DNA from: Asparagopsis taxiformis
Lineage: Eukaryota; Rhodophyta; Florideophyceae; Bonnemaisoniales; Bonnemaisoniaceae
DNA: 20,000 bases
Direction of reading: 5' to 3'
Assembly: GCA_030407315.1 (NCBI GenBank)
Contig: JALQPE010002793.1
Span: forward strand, 1 to 20,000
Positions 7,939-17,076 of the stretch are shown in pieces. The notes under the pieces are model-generated. The model was not told the origin of the DNA and searched no databases. It saw only the letters and a list, made by a program, of their open reading frames with translations. Every line of letters starts with the position of its first letter. The stretch's first letter is position 1. The position numbers and the translations under genes are program-made.

Positions 7939-10251
7939 ATGGCCCCCGGCATCGATGAGCCGACGGCCAGCTCACTAGCCAAGGAACGGAAATCCTCGGC
8001 CACTACGACTACTAGTCGTAGAAAAGGGAGGGCAGCCAGCGTGCCGCGAAGCTCCCCTCCCCGAACTCGCGCAAACGCGCGAAAGAAGACTGCCTCGGCA
8101 GTTTCAGCGGCGACACCTCCAAAGTCGCCGCCCCCGGCGGAAAATGTCCACTCGCTGTCAAGCGTGGACTCAGGGATGGGCGCTAGGCCACTTACACTTC
8201 CTGTAGTGGCGCCTACCCCTAGAGGTGATGAATTATCGGTGGCTCAAGAGCCGACGCCTGCTGCAGCGAACAGCAGAAGCGAGGGGAAGAGAGTGCTTCG
8301 CGAGCCCTCTATCCATATTGACCCGCTTCCCAGCCTCGGCTTGACCACATTGCCATCCACAGGACTGTTTTCGGACAGGCCCCCACGGATGCCAAGCACG
8401 GCCACTGCCCCTGCCAGTGCGGCTTTGAAGCAGCCGCCTGCCACGGCAGTTGCCCCGCAGGAGATCCGGGCTATCGCACGGGAGGTAGCCCGTGAAATCG
8501 CTCGCGAGGAGGTGCGTATCGACCGCGCCATTCACCCGCAGGCAGCTTATGACGATATGCGCGCCTCGCTGATCTCCGAAATCGTTCCCATCGTGACCAG
8601 ACAATTGGAGTCGGTCGTGACCGAACGCGTTTACACGCGACTCAAGACGGCCCTAAGGCTCGAAATTCCGCATCTCGTCCGGGACGCCGTGACAGAAATG
8701 CAGGACGCCGAGGCGCCGTTAAGTCCGCTCTCTCCTCGCAGCAGAGCGGGCCGGAACGATGACGCCACTCGACCGGTTCGAATGGAACCGATCGGTGGAG
8801 ACCCACCGAACCATGACCCCCGCAGGGAAAATAGGGAACATGAAGAAGCCCGTCGCTGGGTGGACCTCATGCGTGAATCATGCGCTCAAGCCCCACACCA
8901 AGAACGCCCCCGGGCGGAAGAGTCACCAGACTCGTCTTACCCCGGCCTTGTCGAAATCAGGCCGCTTAACGAGCGCTTCACGAAAGCCCTATCTTACCGC
9001 ACATATAGGTTGCGGAACCAAGACAACCGCTACGACGATGAAGTCGCCCAGCGGCTGTCCCGGACGGCAAGACAGCTCAGGCATGTCATGACCGTACCGC
9101 TCTTCACTGGTGAAGACCCAATCGCCGTTCTGGCGTTCTTGAAGAACTTCAAGTTTGCGTGTGATGAAACCGGCGTGGCCGAAGGAGCAGCCCTCCCGCT
9201 CATGAAATATTTCATGGCTGGGGAGGCTCGTGAAACGATGCTCTCTTACGTCGGCCGAGGCACGGGTTTTGCCGACGCACGTCCGGGAATTGATATCATC
9301 AATTCCTATCCGGAAGCCGTCAACTGGCTGTTACTCGCGTACGCGAAGGAGTCGGTACTCCAACACGCGTACCGTCAAGTCACGCAAATGCGCCAAGGCG
9401 TAGCAGAGACTGAAGACCAGTTCGCCTTCCGTCTCCGAAGGGAAGCCCTGAGGTGCGGTGACGCATTCCTCGAGCGCTCCCTCATGGCGATTTACATCGA
9501 TGGATTATTATCATATTCACAACACGTTGTGCGGGATGATGTGTCCAAAAACCCCCGTATGACGTTTCAGGACGTTCGTATGCGCGCGCAGAGCCTTGGC
9601 GATACTGCTCGTGAAACGCAGCGCCAACACTCCCGCCTGCGCACTAATCCCCCGATACCTACGCAGAAACGGGTCACCACGCGTAGGGTGAATACGATAT
9701 CCGTAGACGAAGGAACGCTCGCGAGCGAACAAGGCAATAACGCCGTGTTGGCCGTGGCCTTCGGCGGGGAAAATACCCCGCCTCTGGATTCGGTCGATAC
9801 GACTCCCATAGGAGTTTCTGAAGGAGGGGTAGAGGCCGGCGCAACCGCCCACACCCCCACTCAACGCCAGTTGGACTTCAATGGCTCCGATGGTGGTCGA
9901 CGAGACAGGGACCGTGGAAGACCCTTGGGTCAGCGACGGGAATACCCTAAGACCCCACACTCGCGAGCGTACACCAGCGCACGCACGCCGCCACGTTGCC
10001 TCGTATGCCGCAAGGTGGGTCATGTCATGACCCAATGCCGCTTACTCCCCCAGGAGGTCCGCGATAGCATCAAGGCCGCGCAGGCGCGCGAACCATACGA
10101 CCAGAACGAAAGGGATTTGCTACGCACCCTATTGGTTGACACCGAAGAAGCTGAACTCCCACGGGAGTTGGACGAGCTATCGGTAGGAGGGAGCTCTTCC
10201 TCCAGCGATATTGGCCCCCACCCGGAAAACGGGATGGAGGAGGCGATGTAG
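7939..10251 (+). CDS. gag: Gag-like capsid/nucleocapsid protein of Ty3/gypsy element
   Basis: This 770-residue protein would form the virus-like particle and bind the element RNA. Residues 1-170 are Ser/Pro/Ala/Arg-rich and look disordered, with basic runs at about 27-50. A charged, helix-prone segment follows at about 174-255. Residues about 385-560 look like the retrotransposon Gag core, with VPLFTGEDP, then LKNFKFACDE, MKYFMAGEA and an EDQFAFRLRREAL segment. A CCHC zinc knuckle, C687-X2-C690-X4-H695-X4-C700, lies near the C-terminus. The ATG is chosen because it begins the open frame and has A at -3 and G at +4. The protein is longer than most Gag proteins of this class because of its long N-terminal extension. 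It ends with ATGTAG and overlaps the pol frame. It has no internal stop, so the copy looks intact. Confidence 0.92.
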   Translation: MAPGIDEPTASSLAKERKSSATTTTSRRKGRAASVPRSSPPRTRANARKKTASAVSAATPPKSPPPAENVHSLSSVDSGMGARPLTLPVVAPTPRGDELSVAQEPTPAAANSRSEGKRVLREPSIHIDPLPSLGLTTLPSTGLFSDRPPRMPSTATAPASAALKQPPATAVAPQEIRAIAREVAREIAREEVRIDRAIHPQAAYDDMRASLISEIVPIVTRQLESVVTERVYTRLKTALRLEIPHLVRDAVTEMQDAEAPLSPLSPRSRAGRNDDATRPVRMEPIGGDPPNHDPRRENREHEEARRWVDLMRESCAQAPHQERPRAEESPDSSYPGLVEIRPLNERFTKALSYRTYRLRNQDNRYDDEVAQRLSRTARQLRHVMTVPLFTGEDPIAVLAFLKNFKFACDETGVAEGAALPLMKYFMAGEARETMLSYVGRGTGFADARPGIDIINSYPEAVNWLLLAYAKESVLQHAYRQVTQMRQGVAETEDQFAFRLRREALRCGDAFLERSLMAIYIDGLLSYSQHVVRDDVSKNPRMTFQDVRMRAQSLGDTARETQRQHSRLRTNPPIPTQKRVTTRRVNTISVDEGTLASEQGNNAVLAVAFGGENTPPLDSVDTTPIGVSEGGVEAGATAHTPTQRQLDFNGSDGGRRDRDRGRPLGQRREYPKTPHSRAYTSARTPPRCLVCRKVGHVMTQCRLLPQEVRDSIKAAQAREPYDQNERDLLRTLLVDTEEAELPRELDELSVGGSSSSSDIGPHPENGMEEAM
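10155..10251 (+). other. gag/pol overlap, presumed -1 frameshift zone
   Basis: The pol frame is open from 10155 (after TGA at 10152-10154) and gag stops at 10249-10251, giving 97 nt of overlap in which ribosomes could move to -1. A perfect hairpin with a 7-bp stem and AC loop occupies 10154-10169. No canonical X XXY YYZ heptamer is seen. The nearest candidates are GGAAAAC at 10224 and a C5 run at 10215-10219. Confidence 0.55.
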
Positions 10252-13200
10252 GGGAACCGCCTCCGAGCGCCTCGACACCCGGTGTGAAATTCGCTCATTC
10301 ACCGCTTCCGGGTGCTGAACAAGTTGGTCAAGCCCAAACGGCTACAAGCCAACTTGCCCCTGTAGTGCAGAACATCGTCCAAGGACAACCAGCCGGCTCA
10401 AGGGATGAGCCCGTTGACGTCTCTGTACTAACCGTCGGAACGCGCAACTACCAAGTTGACGCGTTGCTAGGATTGACCAAGGTCAGTTTTAGTTACTTGG
10501 CCGCAGTGTTGGACACTGGGGCCAGCCTTAGTGTTATTCGAGAGAACGCGCTCCCCACTGATTGGCGGCAGCGATATCCTCTCGAAAAACTTCCCGCAGG
10601 AACTCGAGTTCTTGATGCAAACGGCCGCCGAATGCCACCAATTGCCGTGGCAATCCTACACCTCCAGGTTGGGAAATCGACGATTCGGCAACGCTTCATA
10701 GTTGTCGAACAACTTGCTGTCGCTTGCATCCTTGGATGTGATTTCATCAACGCTCATGTTGATGCCGTACTTCCGCCAAAACGGCTGTTTATCATGCGCC
10801 ATACCCAGGAACGTATACCCATTGGGTGGCGGAAGTCTCTCACGAGAGTACCAGTGCCTCAGTCGCCATTGCTACCGAGGCCGCGCAACCGCAACGTCCG
10901 CGTGGCTGCGAGTATAACCCTCCCGCCGCGACGGACCACTCGAGTCTCCGTAATTACTTCGGAGCCAGGTCTCCAAGTCTTGGTTCCGAAGAAGGCCCTT
11001 CTTGAAGGGAAAAACATCCAGATGGCGAACGGTGTCATCAGCGCTCGTGCGTTGGTACCATTCGCCGTGGAGGTTGCCAATTTCGGCAACCGAGATGTTA
11101 AGTTGCCCAAAGGCATGGTTCTCGGACACACTGAGGGTCCGCCAGCCTCGATACTCACGGTCGGGTCCATAGAGAATGGCCCGCGCGAGGCTAACGACCC
11201 TGGGAGAACCAAAGACCCACGGGTCATCGATAATGCCTTACCGGTTGGTGGCGAGCCACCGACGGGCGAGGCATGCCTTCGGGCAGAACCGGCGCCAGAT
11301 TGGCGCCAAACCGTGTTGGACACTATCGAAGTCTCCAACCCTTCCCTTGGGAAGAAAATCATAGCGATGCTGGAAAAGCACGCGTCGATGTGGAGTGGTC
11401 ACCTTGGTGAGATTTCAGCGACGCAGCACCGCATCGACTTGAAGCCAGACACCGTGCCAATTCGGCAAGCACCGTACCGAGCGGGGCATAAAAATCGCGA
11501 GATTATAGCCACCCAGGTGCGCGAAATGCTTCAGGCCGGCGTCATCGAGCCGGCACAGTCAGAATGGGCGAGCCCAGTTGTGGTTGTGCCGAAAAAGGAT
11601 GGTTCGTCGCGTTTCTGCGTCGATTACCGACGGCTTAACGCCGTGACAGTTAAGGATGCATACCCCATCCCGAGGATGGATGACTGCATCGACTCCCTCG
11701 GTGAAGCAGCCATTTTTACCACGCTTGATTGCAACAGCGGGTATTGGCAGATTCCAATCGCCGAGGCGGACAAGGAGAAGACGGCTTTTACAGCACACGT
11801 TGGTTCCTATCAATTCGTGCGCATGCCTTTTGGCCTTACTAACGCGCCCGCAACCTTCCAGCGTGCGCTTGACATTCTCCTTTCGGGAGTCAAATGGCAG
11901 TTCTGCCTAGTGTATCTCGACGACGTAATTATCTTCTCGCGAGAAGAAGAAGAACACATTGCGCACGTCGACGCCATATTGACCATTCTACGGAATGCAG
12001 GAGTCTCGCTCAAGTTCAAGAAGAGCGAGTTCTTCCGCAAGAGTGTGGATTATCTCGGACACCGCATTCGACCGGGCAAGCTCGAGGTCATAACCACTGG
12101 CCTAGATGCGATCCACGGATCATTGTACCCACGGACGCAAACACAGCTACGGAGTTTTCTGGGTTCTTGCAACGTCTACCGACGTTTCGTTAAATCCTAC
12201 GCCAAGATATCTGCGCCGCTCACGGAGTTACTAAAGAAGGGTATGCCCGTGCAGTTGGATGAGCCCTCAGATGCCCAGCTTGAGGCATTTAACGAATTGA
12301 AAAAGGCGCTCGCGTCGCCACCTATCCTACGCCTCCCGCATGCTGGGAAGCCGTACACGCTCGACGTAGACGCGTCGGACGGGCAGATGGGGTGCGCCCT
12401 ATTGCAAGAACAGGAGGACAAACTGCTACACCCCGTGGGGTACTGGAGCAAAACGCTCACGGACACGCAACGCCGCTACACGACAACGGAGAAGGAATGC
12501 CTCTCGGTGTTCTGGGCTATCAGCCTCCTAAGGCCCTACTTAGAAGGGGCTCGCTTCACCGTCAGAACGGATCATAACTCGCTCACATGGATCCTGTCCA
12601 TTACCCCTTCCGAGGGACGTCTAGCACGCTGGCGACTACGGTTGTCGGAGTTCGACTTCGATATTCAATACCGCCCAGGTATTAAAAACGTCGTTCCAGA
12701 CGCGCTGTCGCGGATAGAGACCACCGGTGAAGACCGAACCCCCATCGACGAGGACATACCCACCTTCTCAATCCAAGAAGGGGAGAAAACCCACGGGACC
12801 TTTACGGAGGATGATGAGTACAGAGTGACAGAGGATATGTATCCGTTGCCCTTGGGCGATTCCGTGCCATGTTTTGTCTCCACTCACGAGTTGGTACCCG
12901 AAGCCATCTCGAGGGATGAGTGGATCCAAGCGCAACTGGTTGATGAGTTTTGTCAGACTATGCGCAAACGTATGGATGATGGAGTGGACCAGCAAGTGGT
13001 TCTTACAGAAGACGGGATCCTCGCGAGGAAATTGCCAGCGCTCGCTCGCCCACAGGTCCTCGTGCCCGAATCGCTACGGCCTCGGCTGTTGCGTAACTAT
13101 CACTACTCTGCCACCGCTGGGCATCCAGGGGTGAGGCGGATGTACGATACTCTACGACAGGGACTTTATTGGCCGACCATGGTCGTCGATGTGCACGCCA

Positions 13201-14675
13201 CCGTGCGCGGATGCGAAACATGCGCCAGGGATAGGATGCAGCTGTCCCGCCATACCAACCCCTTGAAGTTGTTCCCGGCCCTTAGGCCACTTGAGGACGT
13301 CGCCATAGACCTCATGGGTCCTCTACCGAAAACCTCCCGAGGAAAGTTACACGTTCTGGTCATCATGGACCGTTATTCTAAGCTGTGCAGGCTCGTGGCC
13401 ATGCGCTCGATACAAGCTAGCTTGGTTGTGAAAGCCTTTGTGGAGGAATGGGTGTTTACTTATGGGGCACCTAAGACTATCCTGTCGGATAATGGACCCC
13501 AGTTTCGTTCTAAGACCTTCGTCGACGCCTGCGTCATTTTGGGTATTAAGCCGGTGACTACTACTACGTATCACCCGCAGACGAATGGTCAGGTCGAACG
13601 ATTCAATAGGACGCTCGCGTCTATGCTGCGCCATTACGTGGCTGAGGATCATCGCAACTGGGACGAATATCTCCCCGTCCTTGCCTACGCGTACAATCGG
13701 TGCGTGCACCGCTCGACGAATACAATTCCCTTCGAATTGGTCTTGACGCGCGCGCCACCGCCAATAGGCTTGGAGGATATTAAACTCAAAGGCGATGAAG
13801 CCTGGACGCGTGATTCCTGGCGCCGGCAGCTTCGTGGGTTGTATGCGCGCGCTAATTCCTCGCTCGCGAGAATGCAAGCCCGGTACAAGCGCGACTTCGA
13901 TAAGGCGGTGCGAGCACCAAATCGCCGCATCCGAGCCGGGGACGCAGTCTATATCGACTTGCGCAATACCTCCCAGGAGACGACTATACTCGGGCGAGCC
14001 CGGAACAAGTTGGATTTCCAATCGATGGGTCCGTATACGGTTATATCTAACCAAGGTCACACGTTGGACATACTTGTCGACGGAATTCCCGAGAGAATTA
14101 GTTCGGATCGCGTACGCCCAGCCCCGGGTCATGGACCGGTGCAGCCGGGTAGCGACGGTGAGGAGGAAGGCCGCGAAACCGCTAATGCAAGAAGTCGATT
14201 GCCGCGTCGCCCCCGGGCGAACGAAGTACCGACGGAACCGGCTTCCGAAGCGCTTCTACCGGCAGATAGGGCGGTCCCGCCATCCGGGAATACGGTATCC
14301 GACCCGCGCAATCCCCAAGGAAGCACCCCCGCGCCAATCGTACGCGAAGATTACCCACGGGTAACGCAGGACGCAAGCGAACTGGTCAGTCCGACGCCGG
14401 TCGACGGTGACTCCGAGGAACACTCCAAGGAGTATACGATAGACGACCTTATCGAGGAATGGGTAGACGATGATGGCGTGTCCTACTTCCGTGTGCGCTG
14501 GTTGGGGTACGCCCCCGAGGAGGATACCTGGGAGCCGGAAGCGAACCTTCCCCCAGCTATAGTGGCTCGGCATCGGAAACGGACCGCACGTCAAAAAGAG
14601 CGCGCTCGTTTCAAACGGCCAAGTCACAACCGGAAGGTAAGAATATCGTTGATCCACGGCGTCCGTTGGATCTAA
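10155..14675 (+). CDS. pol: Pol polyprotein: protease, RT, RNase H, integrase, chromodomain
   Basis: Residues are numbered from the codon at 10284, and the frame is open from 10155. The aspartic protease has D77-T-G and an ILG at 149-151. Reverse transcriptase spans about 395-600, with D482 and the YLDD box at 544-547. RNase H spans about 690-800, with D694, E738 and D763. Integrase has a zinc finger H940, H947, C977, C980, then D1009, D1069 and E1105, the last two separated by 35 residues (D,D35E). A chromodomain at about 1383-1431 keeps the aromatic cage positions Y1384, W1406 and Y1409, and W1416-E. Chromodomains steer integration of chromoviruses toward modified histones. The first in-frame ATG is at 10632, after the protease DTG, so pol is probably made only as a Gag-Pol fusion by -1 frameshifting. 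All catalytic residues are kept and there is no stop or frameshift, so the copy may be active. Confidence 0.95.
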   Translation, partial: TPTGVGRAIGRRELFLQRYWPPPGKRDGGGDVGEPPPSASTPGVKFAHSPLPGAEQVGQAQTATSQLAPVVQNIVQGQPAGSRDEPVDVSVLTVGTRNYQVDALLGLTKVSFSYLAAVLDTGASLSVIRENALPTDWRQRYPLEKLPAGTRVLDANGRRMPPIAVAILHLQVGKSTIRQRFIVVEQLAVACILGCDFINAHVDAVLPPKRLFIMRHTQERIPIGWRKSLTRVPVPQSPLLPRPRNRNVRVAASITLPPRRTTRVSVITSEPGLQVLVPKKALLEGKNIQMANGVISARALVPFAVEVANFGNRDVKLPKGMVLGHTEGPPASILTVGSIENGPREANDPGRTKDPRVIDNALPVGGEPPTGEACLRAEPAPDWRQTVLDTIEVSNPSLGKKIIAMLEKHASMWSGHLGEISATQHRIDLKPDTVPIRQAPYRAGHKNREIIATQVREMLQAGVIEPAQSEWASPVVVVPKKDGSSRFCVDYRRLNAVTVKDAYPIPRMDDCIDSLGEAAIFTTLDCNSGYWQIPIAEADKEKTAFTAHVGSYQFVRMPFGLTNAPATFQRALDILLSGVKWQFCLVYLDDVIIFSREEEEHIAHVDAILTILRNAGVSLKFKKSEFFRKSVDYLGHRIRPGKLEVITTGLDAIHGSLYPRTQTQLRSFLGSCNVYRRFVKSYAKISAPLTELLKKGMPVQLDEPSDAQLEAFNELKKALASPPILRLPHAGKPYTLDVDASDGQMGCALLQEQEDKLLHPVGYWSKTLTDTQRRYTTTEKECLSVFWAISLLRPYLEGARFTVRTDHNSLTWILSITPSEGRLARWRLRLSEFDFDIQYRPGIKNVVPDALSRIETTGEDRTPIDEDIPTFSIQEGEKTHGTFTEDDEYRVTEDMYPLPLGDSVPCFVSTHELVPEAISRDEWIQAQLVDEFCQTMRKRMDDGVDQQVVLTEDGILARKLPALARPQVLVPESLRPRLLRNYHYSATAGHPGVRRMYDTLRQGLYWPTMVVDVHATVRGCETCARDRMQLSRHTNPLKLFPALRPLEDVAIDLMGPLPKTSRGKLHVLVIMDRYSKLCRLVAMRSIQASLVVKAFVEEWVFTYGAPKTILSDNGPQFRSKTFVDACVILGIKPVTTTTYHPQTNGQVERFNRTLASMLRHYVAEDHRNWDEYLPVLAYAYNRCVHRSTNTIPFELVLTRAPPPIGLEDIKLKGDEAWTRDSWRRQLRGLYARANSSLARMQARYKRDFDKAVRAPNRRIRAGDAVYIDLRNTSQETTILGRARNKLDFQSMGPYTVISNQGHTLDILVDGIPERISSDRVRPAPGHGPVQPGSDGEEEGRETANARSRLPRRPRANEVPTEPASEALLPADRAVPPSGNTVSDPRNPQGSTPAPIVREDYPRVTQDASELVSPTPVDGDSEEHSKEYTIDDLIEEWVDDDGVSYFRVRWLGYAPEEDTWEPEANLPPAIVARHRKRTARQKERARFKRPSHNRKVRISLIHGVRWI

Positions 14676-15169
14676 GTGACGCACAGTCACCGGACCCAGA
14701 TGTCACGCGCTGGTTGGCCGTGGCCAAATGGCAACGTACACAACCAGACCGATATATCGCTACGAGTGTACGCTGACCACGGCGCGTGCGCCGTGCCGGA
14801 AGGGATGGACGCAAATCGGGCGGGAGCCAATAGAAACACCAGGGATGTCGACATCCAGGGTGATCGCCCTGACGTATTCTTCCCCTTCCGGGTGAAGTAA
14901 TGTAGGGCCAATAACCCGCCTAAGGCGCGTACCCCCCCTTTCCTGAACCCTCTCTGCCACGGCAAGGGAGCAATCAATGGACCGCGGCCGATCCTGCAAA
15001 CCTTCCTTCCTAGGAAGCCCCTTTGTGCTTTCGTGCACGGAACCACCCCTTGGGCAATGATCGAAATCAGAATGGACCAATGGTCGTGACCACGGTCAGC
15101 GATGCGTGCTTCCCTGTAGGAATCGCGTCATGACTGACTAATCACGGGCCGCCATCCTGTGGCTTCCCC
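14676..15169 (+). other. Non-coding DNA 3' of pol, hairpin-rich
   Basis: No convincing gene is present. The region contains perfect inverted repeats at 14714-14727 (6-bp stem, GT loop), 14778-14795 (8-bp stem, GT loop), 14843-14856 (14-bp palindrome) and 15087-15098. A polypurine tract followed by an LTR start was looked for and not found. Confidence 0.55.
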
Positions 15170-16600
15170 AACTCACTTGTGAGTTCCAGCCTGCAATCAT
15201 TAACAAGCACCCCACGGGAGTTCCTTGTTATGCACGCCGCGGCATCTCGCGATTCGCGACCGGGAAGCCATGGACGCCATTACGCGACTTCAGTGTCCAT
15301 ACCATGGCGTGCAAGGTCCGAGGACATGCGAGGAAGAATCCGGAATCCACCCGTCCGTCCTTGGACTGAGGGGTACTTCGCAACCAGCCGTGAGAGGAAA
15401 AAGTGGTCGCCAATGCGTTCGAAACTTCGCACACGTGCCGTTCTGAGTACGCTGGACCCCGTCAGCAACTTGGGAAAGCAATCGGTCGCGACTAGAAGCA
15501 TGCACTCGAGCCCGCGGCGCGCTATCATCATGGTGCGCCAGTCGCGCCCCTTCAAGCGGTTGGCCAGCCACGCCAACACCACGAGTCCGCAAGGAGACGA
15601 ATGTCACCAGCGGCCCGTACCGTCTCCAGCGAAGCCACCCTAGGGTGTCGTTTGCAAGCCAGAGACTTAGAAAGGTTTCGGCGACCGGCTCCCTGACCAA
15701 ATTGGCAATGGCAGAAATTCGGTACCCGCCAAAAATGGGAAAATGGAACTTGAGGGTGAACACAATCACCCTCGATTTACATTAAGGTAGTGTCCATCGT
15801 TGGGCGTGAAAATCCGCACACGGACACTCCAGGGCATGCCGAACACCGCCAGCGGTTCAGAATCCCGATTGGCCGAAGCCAACACCCGCGGCAAGGAGAA
15901 CGCAGTCGTCGAGAATCCATCTGCGCAGGGCGTTCTAAAGCCTATTACGGCTAGCTTTCCTAACTTTTTCGGAAGGCGTCAACGCCGGCATTCCCAGCGA
16001 CTCCCGACGGTTCTGTTCGCTATGGTTTCGAGCGAGTGGCGTTGCGATTTAACATTCGTCCTTGGACTTAGAAAATTTCGGCGATCCGCTCCCAGGTCAA
16101 ATTGGGCATTACAAAAATTTGTCATCTGCGAAATTGGGCAAGATGTAACCTGAGGGTGGAACACAACAACCTCAGTTTACATTAATGTAGTGTCCTCCAT
16201 TGTCCTTGAAAACTCGCGCACGGGCACTCTGGAGTACGCTGAACATCGCTAGCGACTCGGAAAAACAATTGGCCTAGGCCATCACCCATTTCAGGGTCGA
16301 CTCACTCGGGAGTATTTCGCCTAAGTGAGCACCCTGTCACTGATGGTGGCCAACTCTCCTAACTTGCGCGGAATGCGCTGACGCTAGCGACACCAGCGTC
16401 TCACAACGGCCCTGACCGTAGTCATCCCGAACAAGTGGCTGCGCAGGACAACGGACGTCTTCGGACTTGGAGATATTTTACAGCTTGCCTCTCACATTAC
16501 GGCCGGTTGTAATTATCCGCGATGGGATGCACGTACCTTGGGACTCTCGACACGCGTGTGTGGATGGTCGCACGACCCCTCGACTTCCGTCCAGTGGGAA
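15170..16600 (+). repeat. Degenerate ~400-bp tandem repeat, about three copies
   Basis: Landmarks recur in order. GACTTAG followed by TTCGGCGA(C/T)C lies near 15665-15684 and 16064-16084, 400 bp apart. A TTTACATTAA(G/T)GTAGTGTCC block follows near 15776 and 16178. A GAGTACGCTG(A/G)A-like block is at 15445, 15834 and 16232, with periods of 389 and 398. The first copy lacks about 90 bp (the TTTACATT segment). A fourth, partial copy may begin around 15170, where ACTCACTTGTGAGT resembles ACTCACTCGGGAGT near 16301. Identity is low. No gene is seen. Confidence 0.7.
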
Positions 16601-17076
16601 CTCTATTGCCAGTTCTATGCGCGAGAGCGATTCTCACTCACCGGCTTGCCGGTAAAGATTGTCACTGCGGCTATCGAGCCGCCTGACAAAAGCGATGACG
16701 TCTTGCAAGAGAGCGTCAGTTCGGATGGCGAATTCAGTTGAATTCGCGCAACAGCGAAGGCCGTAGCCACGCATCGCCCAAGAGCGTAAGGCGACTAGCG
16801 GCGAAGGCCATCGCGAACGGCCATTATTATGGCACATCATAGCCCCCGGGACACGGTTTCTCACCCACGGGGTGAGTTTTCATCCGACTCCCGAGGGACC
16901 TCTTTTGTAGCAGGGGTTAGGTGATGCGTAATTCCTACCCTCGTTGCATAAAGGAATTCATTTGGAAACTCAGCTTTATTGTCGCACACCTACAATGGCT
17001 CTCTATACGCGGGTATTAACTGACAAGGATTACCTTAGGGTATCAGTTGCTACTACGCGCTTCGAACGGGCTGCGA
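16601..17076. other. Non-coding spacer before the antisense gene
   Basis: Perfect hairpins occur at 16640-16653, 16667-16682, 16728-16747 (8-bp stem, AGTT loop) and 16860-16876 (7-bp stem, ACG loop). Small plus-strand frames at 16467-16741 have no motifs. The antisense polyadenylation signal is listed separately. Confidence 0.5.
16975..16980 (-). terminator. Candidate polyadenylation signal of the antisense gene
   Basis: TTTATT on the plus strand is AATAAA on the minus strand, about 97 nt after the stop codon of the 749-codon gene. The position fits a short 3' UTR. A hexamer can occur by chance. Confidence 0.4.

Larger units (their letters stand above)
6160..16900 (+). mobile_element. Ty3/gypsy chromodomain retrotransposon (3' end not found)
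   Basis: The gag and pol genes, the domain order PR-RT-RH-IN and the C-terminal chromodomain identify a Ty3/gypsy (Metaviridae) element of chromovirus type, read left to right. The left edge lies somewhere between the end of the T-rich repeats (~6150) and the TATA/AATAAA region (~6880). I placed it at 6160 by composition, and no target-site duplication was identified. No copy of the 6160-7285 sequence was recognised by eye downstream of pol, so the 3' LTR is either beyond 20000 or lost. The right coordinate given here is only the last non-coding sequence that resembles the rest of the element, and the antisense genes beyond it may also belong. Confidence 0.75.

Noticed and set aside
10224..10230. 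GGAAAAC as a standard -1 slippery site
   Set aside because: The gag-frame codons are GAA AAC, so the first three bases are not identical and P-site re-pairing would be poor.
10284..10286. GTG as the pol start codon
   Set aside because: GTG is not a usual eukaryotic start, and the frame is open further upstream and overlaps gag, which fits frameshifting better.
13347..14132. 261-codon minus-strand frame inside pol
   Set aside because: It lies wholly within the integrase-coding region, whose sense frame has all catalytic residues, so it is a shadow.
14676..17076. A 3' LTR between pol and the antisense gene
   Set aside because: I looked for words of the 6160-7285 region and found only short coincidences, such as TTACGGCTAGC near 15947 and a GACCAATGGTC near 15075 that is in reverse orientation. 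No extended match or polypurine tract was seen.
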